Shown in pieces: positions 44,202 to 53,827 of a DNA stretch of 64,000 nt. Each line of letters opens with the position of its first letter. Position 1 is the first letter of the stretch. Origin of the DNA: Clostridiales bacterium (GTDB taxonomy: Bacteria; Bacillota; Clostridia; Peptostreptococcales; Anaerovoracaceae); the NCBI GenBank assembly GCA_015243575.1, contig CP042469.1, positions 1,178,001-1,242,000 on the forward strand, in the 5' to 3' direction. A model generated the notes under the pieces. The model was not told the DNA's origin. It ran no database searches and saw only the letters and a program-made list of their open reading frames with translations. A program made the translations under genes and the position numbers.

Positions 44202-44245
44202 GAAGTGCTGATACATGAAGTTGGCGCATAAAAAACCAGCACTTC
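44202..44245 (-). promoter_or_regulatory. hairpin in the glgD-glgA spacer
   Basis: GAAGTGCTG (44202-44210) pairs perfectly with CAGCACTTC (44237-44245) around a 26-base loop. It may adjust mRNA stability between glgD and glgA; no T-run is present. Confidence 0.45.
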
Positions 44246-44260
44246 CTCTATTGGATACTT

Positions 44261-45388
44261 TTATATGATACTTTTCTTCTCGATGACGACGGGATACGTC
44301 TCATGTCCCACAAGCTGCCTGCTTTCCCGTACAATCACGTCCTTATCAAGAATCACATAGTTTAATGAGACATTTCTCATGATCTCTGTATTTTGCATCA
44401 CGATGCTGTTTTGGACCACTGCGCCTTTCCCCACGACCACTCCACGGGAAAGAATGGAATTGATCACTGTTCCCTCAATGCGGCAGCCGTCGGAAATAAT
44501 AGAATTTGAAACCTTGCTACCTGCACCATACTGTGCTGGAACGCTGTCCTTTACCTTCGTATATACTGGCATCTCAAAGGTCTGCTTTCTCACATCCTCT
44601 TTGAGAAGTCTCATATTTTCTTTCATATATCCAGAGACACTGCTAATTTCGAAATAATTCTTTCGATACTCATATCCACGGATATTTAGCTGGTTGGAAA
44701 GCCGCTGGATGATATCTCGATAAAAGTCATAACGCCCGTATGCGATGGAATCAGCAACAAGAGATTCCAGAAGAGATTTTCTTAAGACAAACATCCCAAG
44801 ACTAAAGGTTGTGGTATTTGGATCACAATCGTCGTTGAAATAGCACAGCTCATTGACCCGTTCCTGATCATCCATACGAAGAAGAGGTATGCCGTCAGGC
44901 AGTTCGAAATCTGGTCTTTGTCTTGCATAAACAGCAGTGATATCCGCTTGACGATCGATATGACTCCTGATGATGTCATCATAATCAATGGAGCATATAA
45001 AGCTGCTTCCTGTAATTACAACGTACTCCGCCAAAGAACGTTTGATGGAGTGCATGTTTTTTGAAAGTGCATCGATCGTTCCCAGATACGTTCCGTTATC
45101 GGTGCCGCCGGGATTGGAAAACGGTGAAAGAATTCTGAGCCCGCCGATTTTTCTGGTCAGATCCCATTCCTTCCCTGATCCCAAGTGGTCGATGAGAGAG
45201 TGATAGTTGTTTCTCGTGATAATGGATACCTCTTGAATTCCCGAATTCACAAAATTGGATAGAATAAAATCGATAATTCGGTATTTCCCACCAAAGGGAA
45301 CGGAGGAAAGAGTTCTTATTTTCGTAAGCTCTCTGAGATTTTCTCGGTCAGCATATGAAAAAACGATTCCTAATACTTTCATACTCAT
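44261..45388 (-). CDS. glgD: glucose-1-phosphate adenylyltransferase regulatory subunit GlgD
   Basis: A 375-residue paralogue of GlgC. The N-terminus lacks the catalytic GGxGxRL loop of GlgC and instead reads [19 protein letters not shown], but keeps [15 protein letters not shown]. The C-terminus is a left-handed beta helix with repeated hexapeptides ([20 protein letters not shown], read in part). In Firmicutes GlgD associates with GlgC and modulates activity. It overlaps glgC by four bases, so the subunits are translated together. Confidence 0.95.
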   Translation of the reverse strand: MSMKVLGIVFSYADRENLRELTKIRTLSSVPFGGKYRIIDFILSNFVNSGIQEVSIITRNNYHSLIDHLGSGKEWDLTRKIGGLRILSPFSNPGGTDNGTYLGTIDALSKNMHSIKRSLAEYVVITGSSFICSIDYDDIIRSHIDRQADITAVYARQRPDFELPDGIPLLRMDDQERVNELCYFNDDCDPNTTTFSLGMFVLRKSLLESLVADSIAYGRYDFYRDIIQRLSNQLNIRGYEYRKNYFEISSVSGYMKENMRLLKEDVRKQTFEMPVYTKVKDSVPAQYGAGSKVSNSIISDGCRIEGTVINSILSRGVVVGKGAVVQNSIVMQNTEIMRNVSLNYVILDKDVIVRESRQLVGHETYPVVIEKKSII

Positions 45389-46611
45389 TCACTCTCCTTC
45401 TTTGCGATGCTCTCCCCTACCATTGCGCCTGCAGGGATCACGGTATCATCGGCGATGATGATATTCTGGCCGATTACACTGATATCAGGGTGAGATCCTT
45501 CCGGAAGCGTTTCTTTTCCAGCTCCCAGTTTTACCTTCGATCCAATTACAGTATCTGCGGCTACGATCGTATACTCAACCATTGAATCTTCCCCGATGGT
45601 TACACCAGGCATCAGAATGGAGTTGCTGACGGATGCGCCCTTTTGGACGGTTACACCGGGAAAGATAATACTATTCTCAATGACTCCGTCGATATTACAG
45701 CCTTCGGAAATACTGGAATTCTTAAGGATTGCATTTTCACCGATGTACTGGGGAGGAAGAATCCCATTTCTGGAATAAATCTTCCATGGCGGATCATTGA
45801 GCTCAATTGGTACCTCTGGATTCAAAAGATCCATATTGGCTTCCCAGAGCGATTCGACTGTTCCAACATCCTTCCAATAACCCTTATACTCGTAGGCATA
45901 CATTTTCTCGTCTGCCTCGAGCATTTTCGGTATGATGTTTTTGCCAAAGTCATTTTCCGATTTTTTATCAGTTTCATCTGCTATGAGATATGTCTTTAAT
46001 TTTTCCCAATTAAAAATATAGACACCCATAGAGGCCAGCGTACTCTTTGGATTTGCAGGTTTCTCCTCGAATTCATATATTTTCAGGTTCTCATCCGTAT
46101 TCATCACGCCGAATCGGCTTGCTTCTTCATAAGGAACGTCAATGACAGCGATGGTGCAGTCGGCCCCCTTCTGCACATGATAATCCAGCATCATTTTATA
46201 GTTCATCTTGTAGATGTGGTCGCCGGAAAGGATCAGTACATAGGTCGGTTTGCTCATTTCTATGTACTCAATATTCTGATAGATCGCGTTAGCGGTACCT
46301 TTATACCATTCCCCTGCTTCCGCCTTCATATACGGAGGTAAAATGGTGATTCCGCCAAAAAGTCTGTCAAGATCCCAGGGCTGCCCGTTGCCGATATAGG
46401 CGTTGAGCTCCAAAGGTCTGTATTGCGTTAGGACACCGATGGTGTCAATGCCGGAATTTACGCAGTTGGAAATGGGAAAGTCGATGATCCGGTATTTTCC
46501 GCCAAACGGTACCGCCGGCTTGGCTACATGATTGGTCAGAATGCCCAGGCGGCTGCCCTGGCCGCCTGCCAGCAGCATGGCGATCATTTCCTTTTTCTTT
46601 GCGTTGGACAT
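45385..46611 (-). CDS. glgC: glucose-1-phosphate adenylyltransferase catalytic subunit
   Basis: A 408-residue enzyme that makes ADP-glucose, the committed step of glycogen synthesis. The active loop is [15 protein letters not shown] (GGxGxRL intact), followed by [20 protein letters not shown] and the catalytic Asp in [12 protein letters not shown]; the FEEKP motif is [11 protein letters not shown]. The C-terminal beta helix starts near residue 285. The start at 46611 ([10 protein letters not shown]) has GGAGGTG upstream. It overlaps the end of glgB by 28 bases. Confidence 0.97.
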   Translation of the reverse strand: MSNAKKKEMIAMLLAGGQGSRLGILTNHVAKPAVPFGGKYRIIDFPISNCVNSGIDTIGVLTQYRPLELNAYIGNGQPWDLDRLFGGITILPPYMKAEAGEWYKGTANAIYQNIEYIEMSKPTYVLILSGDHIYKMNYKMMLDYHVQKGADCTIAVIDVPYEEASRFGVMNTDENLKIYEFEEKPANPKSTLASMGVYIFNWEKLKTYLIADETDKKSENDFGKNIIPKMLEADEKMYAYEYKGYWKDVGTVESLWEANMDLLNPEVPIELNDPPWKIYSRNGILPPQYIGENAILKNSSISEGCNIDGVIENSIIFPGVTVQKGASVSNSILMPGVTIGEDSMVEYTIVAADTVIGSKVKLGAGKETLPEGSHPDISVIGQNIIIADDTVIPAGAMVGESIAKKESE

Positions 46612-48494
46612 TTTATGCACCTCCAAAATATTGTTGATAGACCTGTCAGGTCAGTTTCAAAGGAATACTCATACCCATTATAGCTGATTTCCTCCGCAAT
46701 GGCGTTGGAATCGGCTGCAGCATTCTCCGCCGTACCTCCATACTTTTCAAGCCCGGAATGGAACACTATTTTATAAATACCCGGTTTGGGTACTCCTATT
46801 CTGTATTTTATTCTGGTAACAGGAGAAAAATTGCAGGCTGTGATTAGTTCTTCTCCTTTTTGATCGATTCTGCGAAAGGTAATGACATTGTTGTCAGCGT
46901 CATCAGGGTTGATCCATTTGAAACCATCCCAGCTGTCATCCATTTCCCATAGCTCTGAAGACGAGAGGTAGAGATGATTTAGATCATGGGAAAATGTATG
47001 AAATTTCTTATGCATTTCAAAATCCAGAAGGCTCCAGTCCAGTTCTTTTTTATAATCCCACTCAGAGAACTGGGCAAATTCACTCCCCATAAAATTAAGT
47101 TTCTTTCCGGGATGTGCCATCATGTAAGCAAGATAAGCGCGAAGATTGGCAAATTTGGATTCGTACTCTCCCGGCATTTTATTGATCAGAGAGCCTTTTC
47201 CATGGACTACCTCATCATGAGACAGTGGGAGGATATAATTCTCTGAGCAGAAATACGTCAGAGGAAAGGTCAATTGATTGTGGCAGCCTTTTCGAAAGAA
47301 AGGATCTTGCCCCATATAGCGAAGGGTATCGTTCATCCAACCCATGTTCCATTTAAAATTAAAGCCCAACCCGCCTACGTGCACCGGCTTTGTCACCATG
47401 GGCCAGGCTGTGGACTCCTCTGCAATCATAAGGGCACTTGGAAATTCGCGAAATACTGTTTTGTTTAATTCCTGCAAGAACGAGACTGCATCAAGGTTTT
47501 CGCGTCCTCCTTTTTCATTGGGCCTCCATTCCCCGTCATTTCTGCCATAGTCCAAATAGAGCATGGAAGCAACAGCATCAACCCGCAGTCCGTCGATATG
47601 ATATTTATCAAACCAAAACACTGCATTGGAAATAAGAAAGCTTCTGACTTCGTTTTTTCCCCAGTCAAAAATCATGGTGCCCCATTCCTTGTGTTCGCTT
47701 TTCAGCGGGTCTGCATACTCATAGCAGCTGCCTCCATCGAAGTGATAAAGGCCGCTTCCATCCTTGGGAAAATGTCCCGGAACCCAGTCAAGAATGACAC
47801 CGATTTCAGCCTGGTGGCAGGCATTCACAAGAGCCATGAACCCTTCCGGCGTGCCGTACCTTGAGGTCGGCGAGTAATAACCCATCACTTGGTATCCCCA
47901 AGAACCGTCAAAAGGATATTCCGAGACGGGCATGAATTCCAGATGGGTGTAGCCCATATCTTTGACATAAGGAATGAGTTCTTCCGCCAGTTTTTCAAAG
48001 TTGAAGTAATTCCCATCCTCATATTTTCTCCAGGAGCCAAGATGGACTTCATAAATATTCATGGGAGCATCATAAGGCGCTCTTTTCTGCTGTTTGATCC
48101 GCCACAGATCATCTGTCCACTGATACCTGTCCACGTTGCAGGTTTTCGAAGCGGTATCGGGCCTGGTTTCCATATGAAAGCCGTAAGGATCCGATTTTAC
48201 GTGCAGATTCCCCTGCTTGTCGGTAATTTGATACTTATATGTGGTATATTCGGACAGATTGGAAATGAAGAGCTCCCAGAGTCCCTGATCCGTGATCCGC
48301 TTCATCTGATGGAGCGGCCTCCATTCGTTGAACTCACCGATTACGGCAACACTTGATGCATTGGGCGCCCAAACCCGGAATCGGTAGCCTTCCTTTCCGT
48401 CGTGAACTTCGGGATGTGAACCCATCAATTCATATGCTTTCGCTGCAGTACCCTGATGAAATAAATAAACGGGCATTTGTAAATCATGTTCCAT
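46584..48494 (-). CDS. glgB: 1,4-alpha-glucan branching enzyme
   Basis: A 636-residue GH13 enzyme that creates alpha-1,6 branches in glycogen. A CBM48 domain ([20 protein letters not shown], about residues 36-55) precedes the barrel, whose regions are [25 protein letters not shown] (nucleophile Asp), IAEESTAWP (acid/base Glu) and [10 protein letters not shown]. The start at 48494 has AGGGGG six bases upstream; longer readings lack a site. It is the first gene of glgB-C-D-A-P-GH13 and shares a divergent control region with the PepD-like lipoprotein gene. Confidence 0.96.
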   Translation of the reverse strand: MEHDLQMPVYLFHQGTAAKAYELMGSHPEVHDGKEGYRFRVWAPNASSVAVIGEFNEWRPLHQMKRITDQGLWELFISNLSEYTTYKYQITDKQGNLHVKSDPYGFHMETRPDTASKTCNVDRYQWTDDLWRIKQQKRAPYDAPMNIYEVHLGSWRKYEDGNYFNFEKLAEELIPYVKDMGYTHLEFMPVSEYPFDGSWGYQVMGYYSPTSRYGTPEGFMALVNACHQAEIGVILDWVPGHFPKDGSGLYHFDGGSCYEYADPLKSEHKEWGTMIFDWGKNEVRSFLISNAVFWFDKYHIDGLRVDAVASMLYLDYGRNDGEWRPNEKGGRENLDAVSFLQELNKTVFREFPSALMIAEESTAWPMVTKPVHVGGLGFNFKWNMGWMNDTLRYMGQDPFFRKGCHNQLTFPLTYFCSENYILPLSHDEVVHGKGSLINKMPGEYESKFANLRAYLAYMMAHPGKKLNFMGSEFAQFSEWDYKKELDWSLLDFEMHKKFHTFSHDLNHLYLSSSELWEMDDSWDGFKWINPDDADNNVITFRRIDQKGEELITACNFSPVTRIKYRIGVPKPGIYKIVFHSGLEKYGGTAENAAADSNAIAEEISYNGYEYSFETDLTGLSTIFWRCIKCPTQRKRK

Positions 48495-48544
48495 ATGCAT
48501 CCCCCTGACTGATAAGATTTTAACTTCATTCAAATTCGATTGAA

Positions 48545-48600
48545 AGGAACAATTTGTATTATGCTATGATTATATGTTATTATGTTACTGAAAGCAATAT
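48545..48600 (-). promoter_or_regulatory. candidate glg operon promoter in the divergent region
   Basis: On the minus strand TATAAT lies at about 48568-48573 with TTGCTT (weak -35) 17 bases upstream. On the plus strand TTGAAA at 48539-48544 and TATGAT (19 bases later) could serve the divergent gene. The two signals overlap. Confidence 0.4.
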
Positions 48601-48614
48601 TGGGAGGAAGATAT

Positions 48615-50159
48615 ATGAAACGAATAATCGCCGTTGCGTTGATTCTCAGCTTACTATTGACCGTTTTAACGGGATGTAACGGCAGCGAAGAACAAGAGAT
48701 CGACGATGAAGCAGTGAAAGCAGCCATACTTGAGGAATTCAACAATATTACACAAATTCCTAGAACCACCGGACACGAAAGAGCCATCAGTACCTACCTT
48801 CGAACATGGGCCAAAGACAATGGGCTTGATGTGGTAAGGGACAGTTCAAATAATGTGATCATGGATAAACCGGCGACACCCGGATATGAAAAAGCACCAA
48901 CCACCATTCTCCAATCCAATATGGATATGGCACTCACTGTCAAGGATGGAGTTGAGTTTGATCCCATCAGTACCCCAGTGAAAATCATTTCTCAGGAAGA
49001 TACTTTGACTGGCGATGGAACAAGTCTGGGCGCATCCAGCGGGATTGGGATGTCCACGGCATTGTACGTACTGAAATACGCGCAGAAGCATGGTCCAATC
49101 CGAGTGATCTTCACCACCGACGGTGAAGAAGGTATGAGCGGAGCAAAGAAATTGAAAACTAAGTATCTCGAAGGGGACTATCTCATCAATCTTGGATGGA
49201 ACCAAGAAGATACAATAAATACCGGAAGCGGCGGTTCAGCTTCCTACGAAATGATTCGGAAGATTGAGTGGACTCAGCCTCAGAATACCCTTCCCTATCT
49301 GATTACGCTTAGCGGACTTCACGGAGGACCAGCTTCAAAGGAGATTGGTAATGGATCTCCCAACGCAATTAAAATCATCGGTGATATTCTGGCGAAAGCA
49401 CAAGGACAAGGAATTCTATTCGAACTAGCTTCCTTCAATGGAGGTGTTTCGGCAGAAACCATTCCGGAGGCCGCAGCTGCATTGATCGTAATCAATGAAT
49501 CGGATCAGAAAAAGATGCAGAGCATCATTGATGACGCTATGGATGCGTTCAAGGGCGCTTACGGCGGGATTGAAGATGGATACAGCTTTACTTATGCTGC
49601 GGCAGAAATGCCGGACAAGGTAATTTCTTTTGACGACAACGGAAGCATTATTAGCTTTATTTACGGAATTATCAACGGGGTTCAGTCCATGTCGAAAACG
49701 TATGATGATGTGGTGGAAAGTGCAACCAATATCGGACTCGTTTCCACTGCTTCGGGGAATTTTGCCTGTAGAGTTTCAGCAGGAAGCACCTCTGATGTGG
49801 GACTTTATGAAATCACCACTGCCCATGAAGCTATCAGCAGCATGTGCAGCATGGAATATAATGTTTCAGAAGGAATTCCCAGATGGCCTGATCATTCAAA
49901 AAGCAAACTCTTTGCCGATATCTCGCAGGCTTATTCGCTTTACGGCGGAAAACCCAACGCGATCATTACTCACCAAGGTTCTGAATGCGGCTGGTTTGTA
50001 AAGAAGAATCCTAAGCTCCAGGTGATCTCCATCGGTCCGGAAATAGAGAACCCGGATCTGCCTGAAGAAATTCTGAAACTGAAAACGGTAACATTACCGG
50101 CAAAAACAATTCTTAAATTCCTAGAGCAACAGAAAGATCTACCGGCAGAAATACAGTAA
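48615..50159 (+). CDS. PepD-like (M20C) lipoprotein with a degenerate metal site
   Basis: A 514-residue protein related along its length to Xaa-His dipeptidases PepD/PepV (FNNITQIPRTTGHERAIS, KPATPGYEKAPTTILQ, MSGAKKLKTKYLEGDYLIN), but with a lipoprotein signal peptide (MKRIIAVALILSLLLTVLTG, then Cys-21). Normal PepD is cytosolic. Compared from memory with PepD motifs, four metal or catalytic positions differ: the HxD His is Asn (SNMDM), LGAD-N-G is LGASSG, the catalytic DEE is DGEE and the NxDSEE Asp is Gly (INLGWN). Asp-104 and a late HQGSECG remain. Probably exported, membrane-anchored and unable to bind two zinc ions. Start at 48615 has TGGGAGGAAG. Confidence 0.8.
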   Translation: MKRIIAVALILSLLLTVLTGCNGSEEQEIDDEAVKAAILEEFNNITQIPRTTGHERAISTYLRTWAKDNGLDVVRDSSNNVIMDKPATPGYEKAPTTILQSNMDMALTVKDGVEFDPISTPVKIISQEDTLTGDGTSLGASSGIGMSTALYVLKYAQKHGPIRVIFTTDGEEGMSGAKKLKTKYLEGDYLINLGWNQEDTINTGSGGSASYEMIRKIEWTQPQNTLPYLITLSGLHGGPASKEIGNGSPNAIKIIGDILAKAQGQGILFELASFNGGVSAETIPEAAAALIVINESDQKKMQSIIDDAMDAFKGAYGGIEDGYSFTYAAAEMPDKVISFDDNGSIISFIYGIINGVQSMSKTYDDVVESATNIGLVSTASGNFACRVSAGSTSDVGLYEITTAHEAISSMCSMEYNVSEGIPRWPDHSKSKLFADISQAYSLYGGKPNAIITHQGSECGWFVKKNPKLQVISIGPEIENPDLPEEILKLKTVTLPAKTILKFLEQQKDLPAEIQ

Positions 50160-50204
50160 AGATGTGCCGCAAAATTGAATGACTTACTTTTACAAAGACA
50201 ATTT

Positions 50205-50250
50205 AAAAAAACGAAGGATACAGCTGGAAAGCTGTGCCCTTCGTTTTTTA
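50205..50250. terminator. bidirectional terminator between the lipoprotein and chemoreceptor genes
   Basis: AAAAAACGAAGG (50205-50217) pairs with CCTTCGTTTTTT (50238-50249); an inner CAGCT/AGCTG stem tops it. T-runs are available on both strands, between convergent genes. Confidence 0.88.
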
Positions 50251-50301
50251 ATTGCTTGCATATCTTATTTCGTTTTCATCAAATTATGAACATTGGGGTT
50301 C

Positions 50302-52761
50302 TTAATACCTTGCATACTCAAAATTGCTTGAATCAGGCAGGCTCATGGACTGATGAAAACTTCCCCGTTCGAGGGACAATGCCGATGAACTTTCTTGATT
50401 CAACCGAAATCTTCCCACATGAGATTTCAGAAGTTCCGCTTGGCTAAAGAGTTCTTCACTGGCCGCAGCACTTTCCTCTGATGTGGCTGAGTTTGTCTGG
50501 ACGACCTGTGACACCTGTGTGATTCCCATATTGATCTGAGAAATCCCTGTGGCTTGCTCGTTGGATGCTCTGGCGATCCCATCAACAATCCCAGCAACCT
50601 TTGCTACCTCATCAACTATTTTGACAAGAGCTTCTGCAGTCTCGTTCGCCACCTTTGTCCCGCCACTTACGATTTTGATGGACTCTTCAATCAGCTCTGT
50701 TGTTTCTTTCGCTGCATTTGCAGAACGTGCAGCCAGATTTCTTACTTCATCTGCAACCACCGCAAATCCCTTCCCGTGCTGACCTGCTCTCGCTGCTTCT
50801 ACCGCTGCGTTCAGCGCTAGAATGTTGGTTTGGAACGCGATATCATCAATTACTTTGATAATTTTCGAAATGTTATCAGATGCACTGTTGATGTTGTTCA
50901 TTGCGATGAGCATCTCAGACATCTGTTGATTGCCTTGCTCTGCATTGGATTTTGCTGATTCAGCCAAATCATTGGCCAAGCTTGCATTTTCAGCATTATT
51001 TTTCGTCTTCCCTGCAATCTCTTCAATAGAGGCAGACAGCTCTTCAATGGCACTTGCCTGCTCTGTTGCTCCCTGTGACAGCATGGAGCTGGCATCAGAA
51101 ACTTGTTTCGCTCCTGCTGCAACCTGTTCAGATGCAGTGCTGATCTCTGTCAAGGACGAACGGAAGGATACGAGCGTTGTATTGAGCGAATCTTTAATTT
51201 TGGCATGATCTCCCTTATATTTACCAACGACTGCAGCAGTAAGGTTCCCCTTTGCCAACTCATCCAAAACATCGGCTGCCTCTTGTATGGGATCAATAAT
51301 TGCATTAATAAGCCCATTCAAACCTTGCACTAAATCATACCAATCTCCCTGAAATCTTTCTGCATCAGCGCGTTCCTTCAAGCGGCCTTCTGCAGAAGCA
51401 GCAATCAGCGTATGTATTTCTCTGTTCACTTCCATCAGATTTCTTCTCAGCGCCTCGATATTTTCATTGATAAAGGCCTTTTTGCCTGGAAACTGTTCCA
51501 GCTCAGCATCGAAGTTCCCCTTGGAAAATTCAGCGATACATGCCATAGCCTTCTTTTTTACACTGATATGTCCTTTGACCATCTCATTGACGCCCTTTGC
51601 CATCTCCCAGTACGCACCCTCAAACTGATCTTCGGGGATCAGAACGTCGATGTCTCCAAGCTCATGCTGGAGAGACATGTTTTTCATCTCTGAGAGGAAG
51701 GCTTTTACATGATGTCGAAGCAATTCAATATTCTCGTTAATAAAAGCTTTCTTGCCGGGGAACTGCTCGAGTTCCGCGTCGAAATTGCCCTTTGCAAATT
51801 CCGCAACACATGCCATCGCCTTTTTCTTCACACTAATATGACCTTGTACCATATCGTTGACACCCTTTGCCATTTCCTGATAAGCACCCTGAAATCTGTC
51901 TTCAGATATGACAGAATCAATATCTCCCAGTTCATGCTGAAGAGACATATTACTCATTTCTGCAATAAAAGCTCTTACATTACTGCGAAGCTGTTCAATG
52001 GTTTCGTTGATGAATGCCTTTTTGCCTGGAAACTGCGGAAGTTCAGCGTCAAAGTTGCCGTTTGCAAACTCAGCAACGCAGGCCATCGCTTTTTTCTTCA
52101 CGTTGATATGACTTGCAACCATCTCGTTAACTTCTTTGACCATTTCACGATAAGCGCCCTGAAATGTATCTTCGGGTATGGCTGCATCGATATCCCCCAG
52201 CTCATGCTGGAAAGACATGGATTTGATCTGAGAGATGAGTTCCTTAACACTATCCCGCAGCAGTTCAATTCCTTCACTTATGATAGCTTTTTTTCCCGAG
52301 AGCTGCTCCATCTCAGCGTCAAAGTTTCCCTTTGCAAATTCGGTGATACATGCCGTTGCTTTTTTATTGATATCAATATGACCTGCAGTCATATTATTGA
52401 TTTCTCTTGCGATCTCGCCATAGACGCCTTGGTACTTCTCCTCTGGAATTATTGCGTCGATCGCGCCAAGCTGATGCTGCCTGCTCATGAAATTCACATC
52501 CTGGAAAAACTCCATTAAAGCTTCAGTCTCCAGCTCTCGATTCGTTCTATTAAGGCTTCTCACAGTAAATATCCCTGAAAAGACGGTTAGCAGTACGATA
52601 AGTACGGTAATCGTTGATAGTGTCATAATGGCAGTTGTTTGATCCTGATTGCTTGTACGTAAGCTGATGATTGCTGTAACTCCCAAAGCACCTGCTAAAA
52701 GCGCAATAATGGAGAATGCTGCCAGTAGTCTGCTGAAAAGTTTCATGTTGTAGCGTTTCAT
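50302..52761 (-). CDS. methyl-accepting chemotaxis protein with five 90-residue repeat units
   Basis: An 819-residue chemoreceptor. Two membrane helices (about 9-32 and 45-66) are separated by only ~10 residues, so there is no external ligand-binding domain. Residues 101-550 are five consecutive units of exactly 90 residues (see the repeat entry), the first four strongly alike, the fifth diverged. They look like helical HAMP-type units. The signalling domain (about 550-785) has the conserved tip [20 protein letters not shown] and ends without a receptor-tail pentapeptide. Start follows AAGGAGAAA. No che or fla gene is in the window. The input probably comes from the membrane, the cytosol or the repeat array itself. 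Confidence 0.92.
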   Translation of the reverse strand: MKRYNMKLFSRLLAAFSIIALLAGALGVTAIISLRTSNQDQTTAIMTLSTITVLIVLLTVFSGIFTVRSLNRTNRELETEALMEFFQDVNFMSRQHQLGAIDAIIPEEKYQGVYGEIAREINNMTAGHIDINKKATACITEFAKGNFDAEMEQLSGKKAIISEGIELLRDSVKELISQIKSMSFQHELGDIDAAIPEDTFQGAYREMVKEVNEMVASHINVKKKAMACVAEFANGNFDAELPQFPGKKAFINETIEQLRSNVRAFIAEMSNMSLQHELGDIDSVISEDRFQGAYQEMAKGVNDMVQGHISVKKKAMACVAEFAKGNFDAELEQFPGKKAFINENIELLRHHVKAFLSEMKNMSLQHELGDIDVLIPEDQFEGAYWEMAKGVNEMVKGHISVKKKAMACIAEFSKGNFDAELEQFPGKKAFINENIEALRRNLMEVNREIHTLIAASAEGRLKERADAERFQGDWYDLVQGLNGLINAIIDPIQEAADVLDELAKGNLTAAVVGKYKGDHAKIKDSLNTTLVSFRSSLTEISTASEQVAAGAKQVSDASSMLSQGATEQASAIEELSASIEEIAGKTKNNAENASLANDLAESAKSNAEQGNQQMSEMLIAMNNINSASDNISKIIKVIDDIAFQTNILALNAAVEAARAGQHGKGFAVVADEVRNLAARSANAAKETTELIEESIKIVSGGTKVANETAEALVKIVDEVAKVAGIVDGIARASNEQATGISQINMGITQVSQVVQTNSATSEESAAASEELFSQAELLKSHVGRFRLNQESSSALSLERGSFHQSMSLPDSSNFEYARY
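51112..52461 (-). repeat. five tandem 270-base units inside the chemoreceptor gene
   Basis: In protein coordinates the units are 101-190, 191-280, 281-370, 371-460 and 461-550, without a single insertion or deletion. Units 1-4 each begin with ID followed by PE or SE and contain QGAY, a HI(S/N/D) turn, [14 protein letters not shown] and INE; units 1-3 end QHELGD. Unit 5 keeps the positions of QG, ELAKGN and GK but not most residues. Units 3 and 4 are the closest pair. The pattern indicates duplication with strict selection on length. Confidence 0.9.
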
Positions 52762-53179
52762 TCCATTTTTCTCCTTTTTTTGTCCTTGGTGCTCAGATCG
52801 GCGGCGTCATCGGCCGAATGACTTCGTCTCTCCGAGGTATCCTGATTCGTTATTAAATAGATCAGGAATCGGTAATTCATTATTTACCCACTACCAATGG
52901 TCTGAAACGCAGACCGCCATAAGGATCGATATAAATAAACTTTTAACGATAAATTTCGACAAACTTCTTTTCCTTTAACAATACAGAAAACCCCTCTGGC
53001 TGATCAGCCTTATGGGGTTTTCTGCAGATGCTTAATAATTTGAGGAGAAGTATTCGCTTCTATATATTGAGATTCAAAGCGACATCGTAATTTGAGGAGG
53101 CTGCCATAATTCAAAGCGGGGGTGAAGGCATTGGTTACAGTCTTATCGGCACTTCACCCTGCCTCACTGTGAATTATGA
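52762..53179. terminator. spacer with a terminator and short repeats between the chemoreceptor and aldolase genes
   Basis: AAAACCCC (52987-52994) and GGGGTTTT (53014-53021), with GGCT/AGCC inside, form a strong hairpin with T-run on the minus strand, the likely end of the carbohydrate operon. To its right, TAATTTGAGGAG occurs at 53036-53047 and 53088-53099, and ATTCAAAGCG at 53072-53081 and 53109-53118, an imperfect duplication of unknown meaning. GGGTGAAG/CTTCACCC (53124-53152 region) is a further long-loop hairpin. To the left (52762-52980) is the ~200-base leader of the chemoreceptor with small hairpins (CCTGAT/ATCAGG at 52849-52873); I recognised no riboswitch or sigma-D promoter there. 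Confidence 0.7.
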
Positions 53180-53827
53180 CTACTTATTAACTTTGCTATA
53201 CTGTTGAAATCTCAACAGCATAAGCTCCATTTCCGCATCGGAGAGTACCACAGGCTCGCCGACACATTTACCTCTATAATAGATTTCTGCACAGAATTCA
53301 ATTTCTTCTGCAATATTAAAGGCATTGGGCAGATCCGGTGCTACTGCCAGCAGGCCGTGATTTCCCATGAGTGCCGCATTTCTGTCCTTCATAGCCTCGA
53401 AGGCATTTTCTGCAAGCTGCTGGGTTCCGAAGGTTGCATATTCGGCACACCTGACGTCTTTTCCTGCAAGTGCGATCATGTAATGGGTTGCTGGGATTGG
53501 CCATCTTAGGCATGCCAGCACAGCCGAGAACATGGAATGGCAGTGGACTACAGAATTACAATCTTCTCTTCTCTCATAAAATATTTTATGGAGAAGATAT
53601 TCGCTGGATGGCTTTCTGTTGCCGTCAACGATCGTTCCGTCAAGATCCATGACCACAACATCTTCCGGCTTCGTTTTATAATAATCCATACCACCCGGAG
53701 ATATCGCCATGATCTTTTTTTCCCGATCAAATACGCTGATGTTACCGCCGGTTCCTTTTGTTAGTCCATGCTCAATCAGTTTAATACAATATTCAACAAT
53801 GGCTTCTCGTTCATCTCTCATTAACAT
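53180..53827 (-). CDS. class II aldolase family protein (fuculose-phosphate aldolase-like)
   Basis: A 215-residue zinc aldolase/epimerase of the AraD/FucA family. The phosphate-binding start is [22 protein letters not shown] follows, the zinc His pair is VVHCHSMF (near residue 90) and a third His lies in [11 protein letters not shown]; the catalytic Glu is in [14 protein letters not shown]. These fit L-fuculose-1-phosphate-type retro-aldol cleavage to dihydroxyacetone phosphate plus an aldehyde. The start at 53827 has AAGGAG ten bases upstream and overlaps the kinase gene by 17 bases. As the last gene of the operon it probably cleaves the phosphorylated intermediate made upstream. The actual substrate is unknown. 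Confidence 0.85.
   Translation of the reverse strand: MLMRDEREAIVEYCIKLIEHGLTKGTGGNISVFDREKKIMAISPGGMDYYKTKPEDVVVMDLDGTIVDGNRKPSSEYLLHKIFYERREDCNSVVHCHSMFSAVLACLRWPIPATHYMIALAGKDVRCAEYATFGTQQLAENAFEAMKDRNAALMGNHGLLAVAPDLPNAFNIAEEIEFCAEIYYRGKCVGEPVVLSDAEMELMLLRFQQYSKVNK

Noticed and set aside
51112-52461. CRISPR-like periodic repeat
   Set aside because: The period of 270 bases is coding, in frame, diverged and without short identical repeats or spacers.
51709-52518. Open frame of 269 codons on the plus strand with internal repetition
   Set aside because: The repetition mirrors the 270-base units of the chemoreceptor on the other strand; a repeated sense frame easily gives a repeated stop-free antisense frame.
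52762-52980. c-di-GMP riboswitch or sigma-D promoter for the chemoreceptor
   Set aside because: No GCAAAC/GGTAGC-type GEMM core and no TAAA-N15-GCCGATAT match could be found in the leader.
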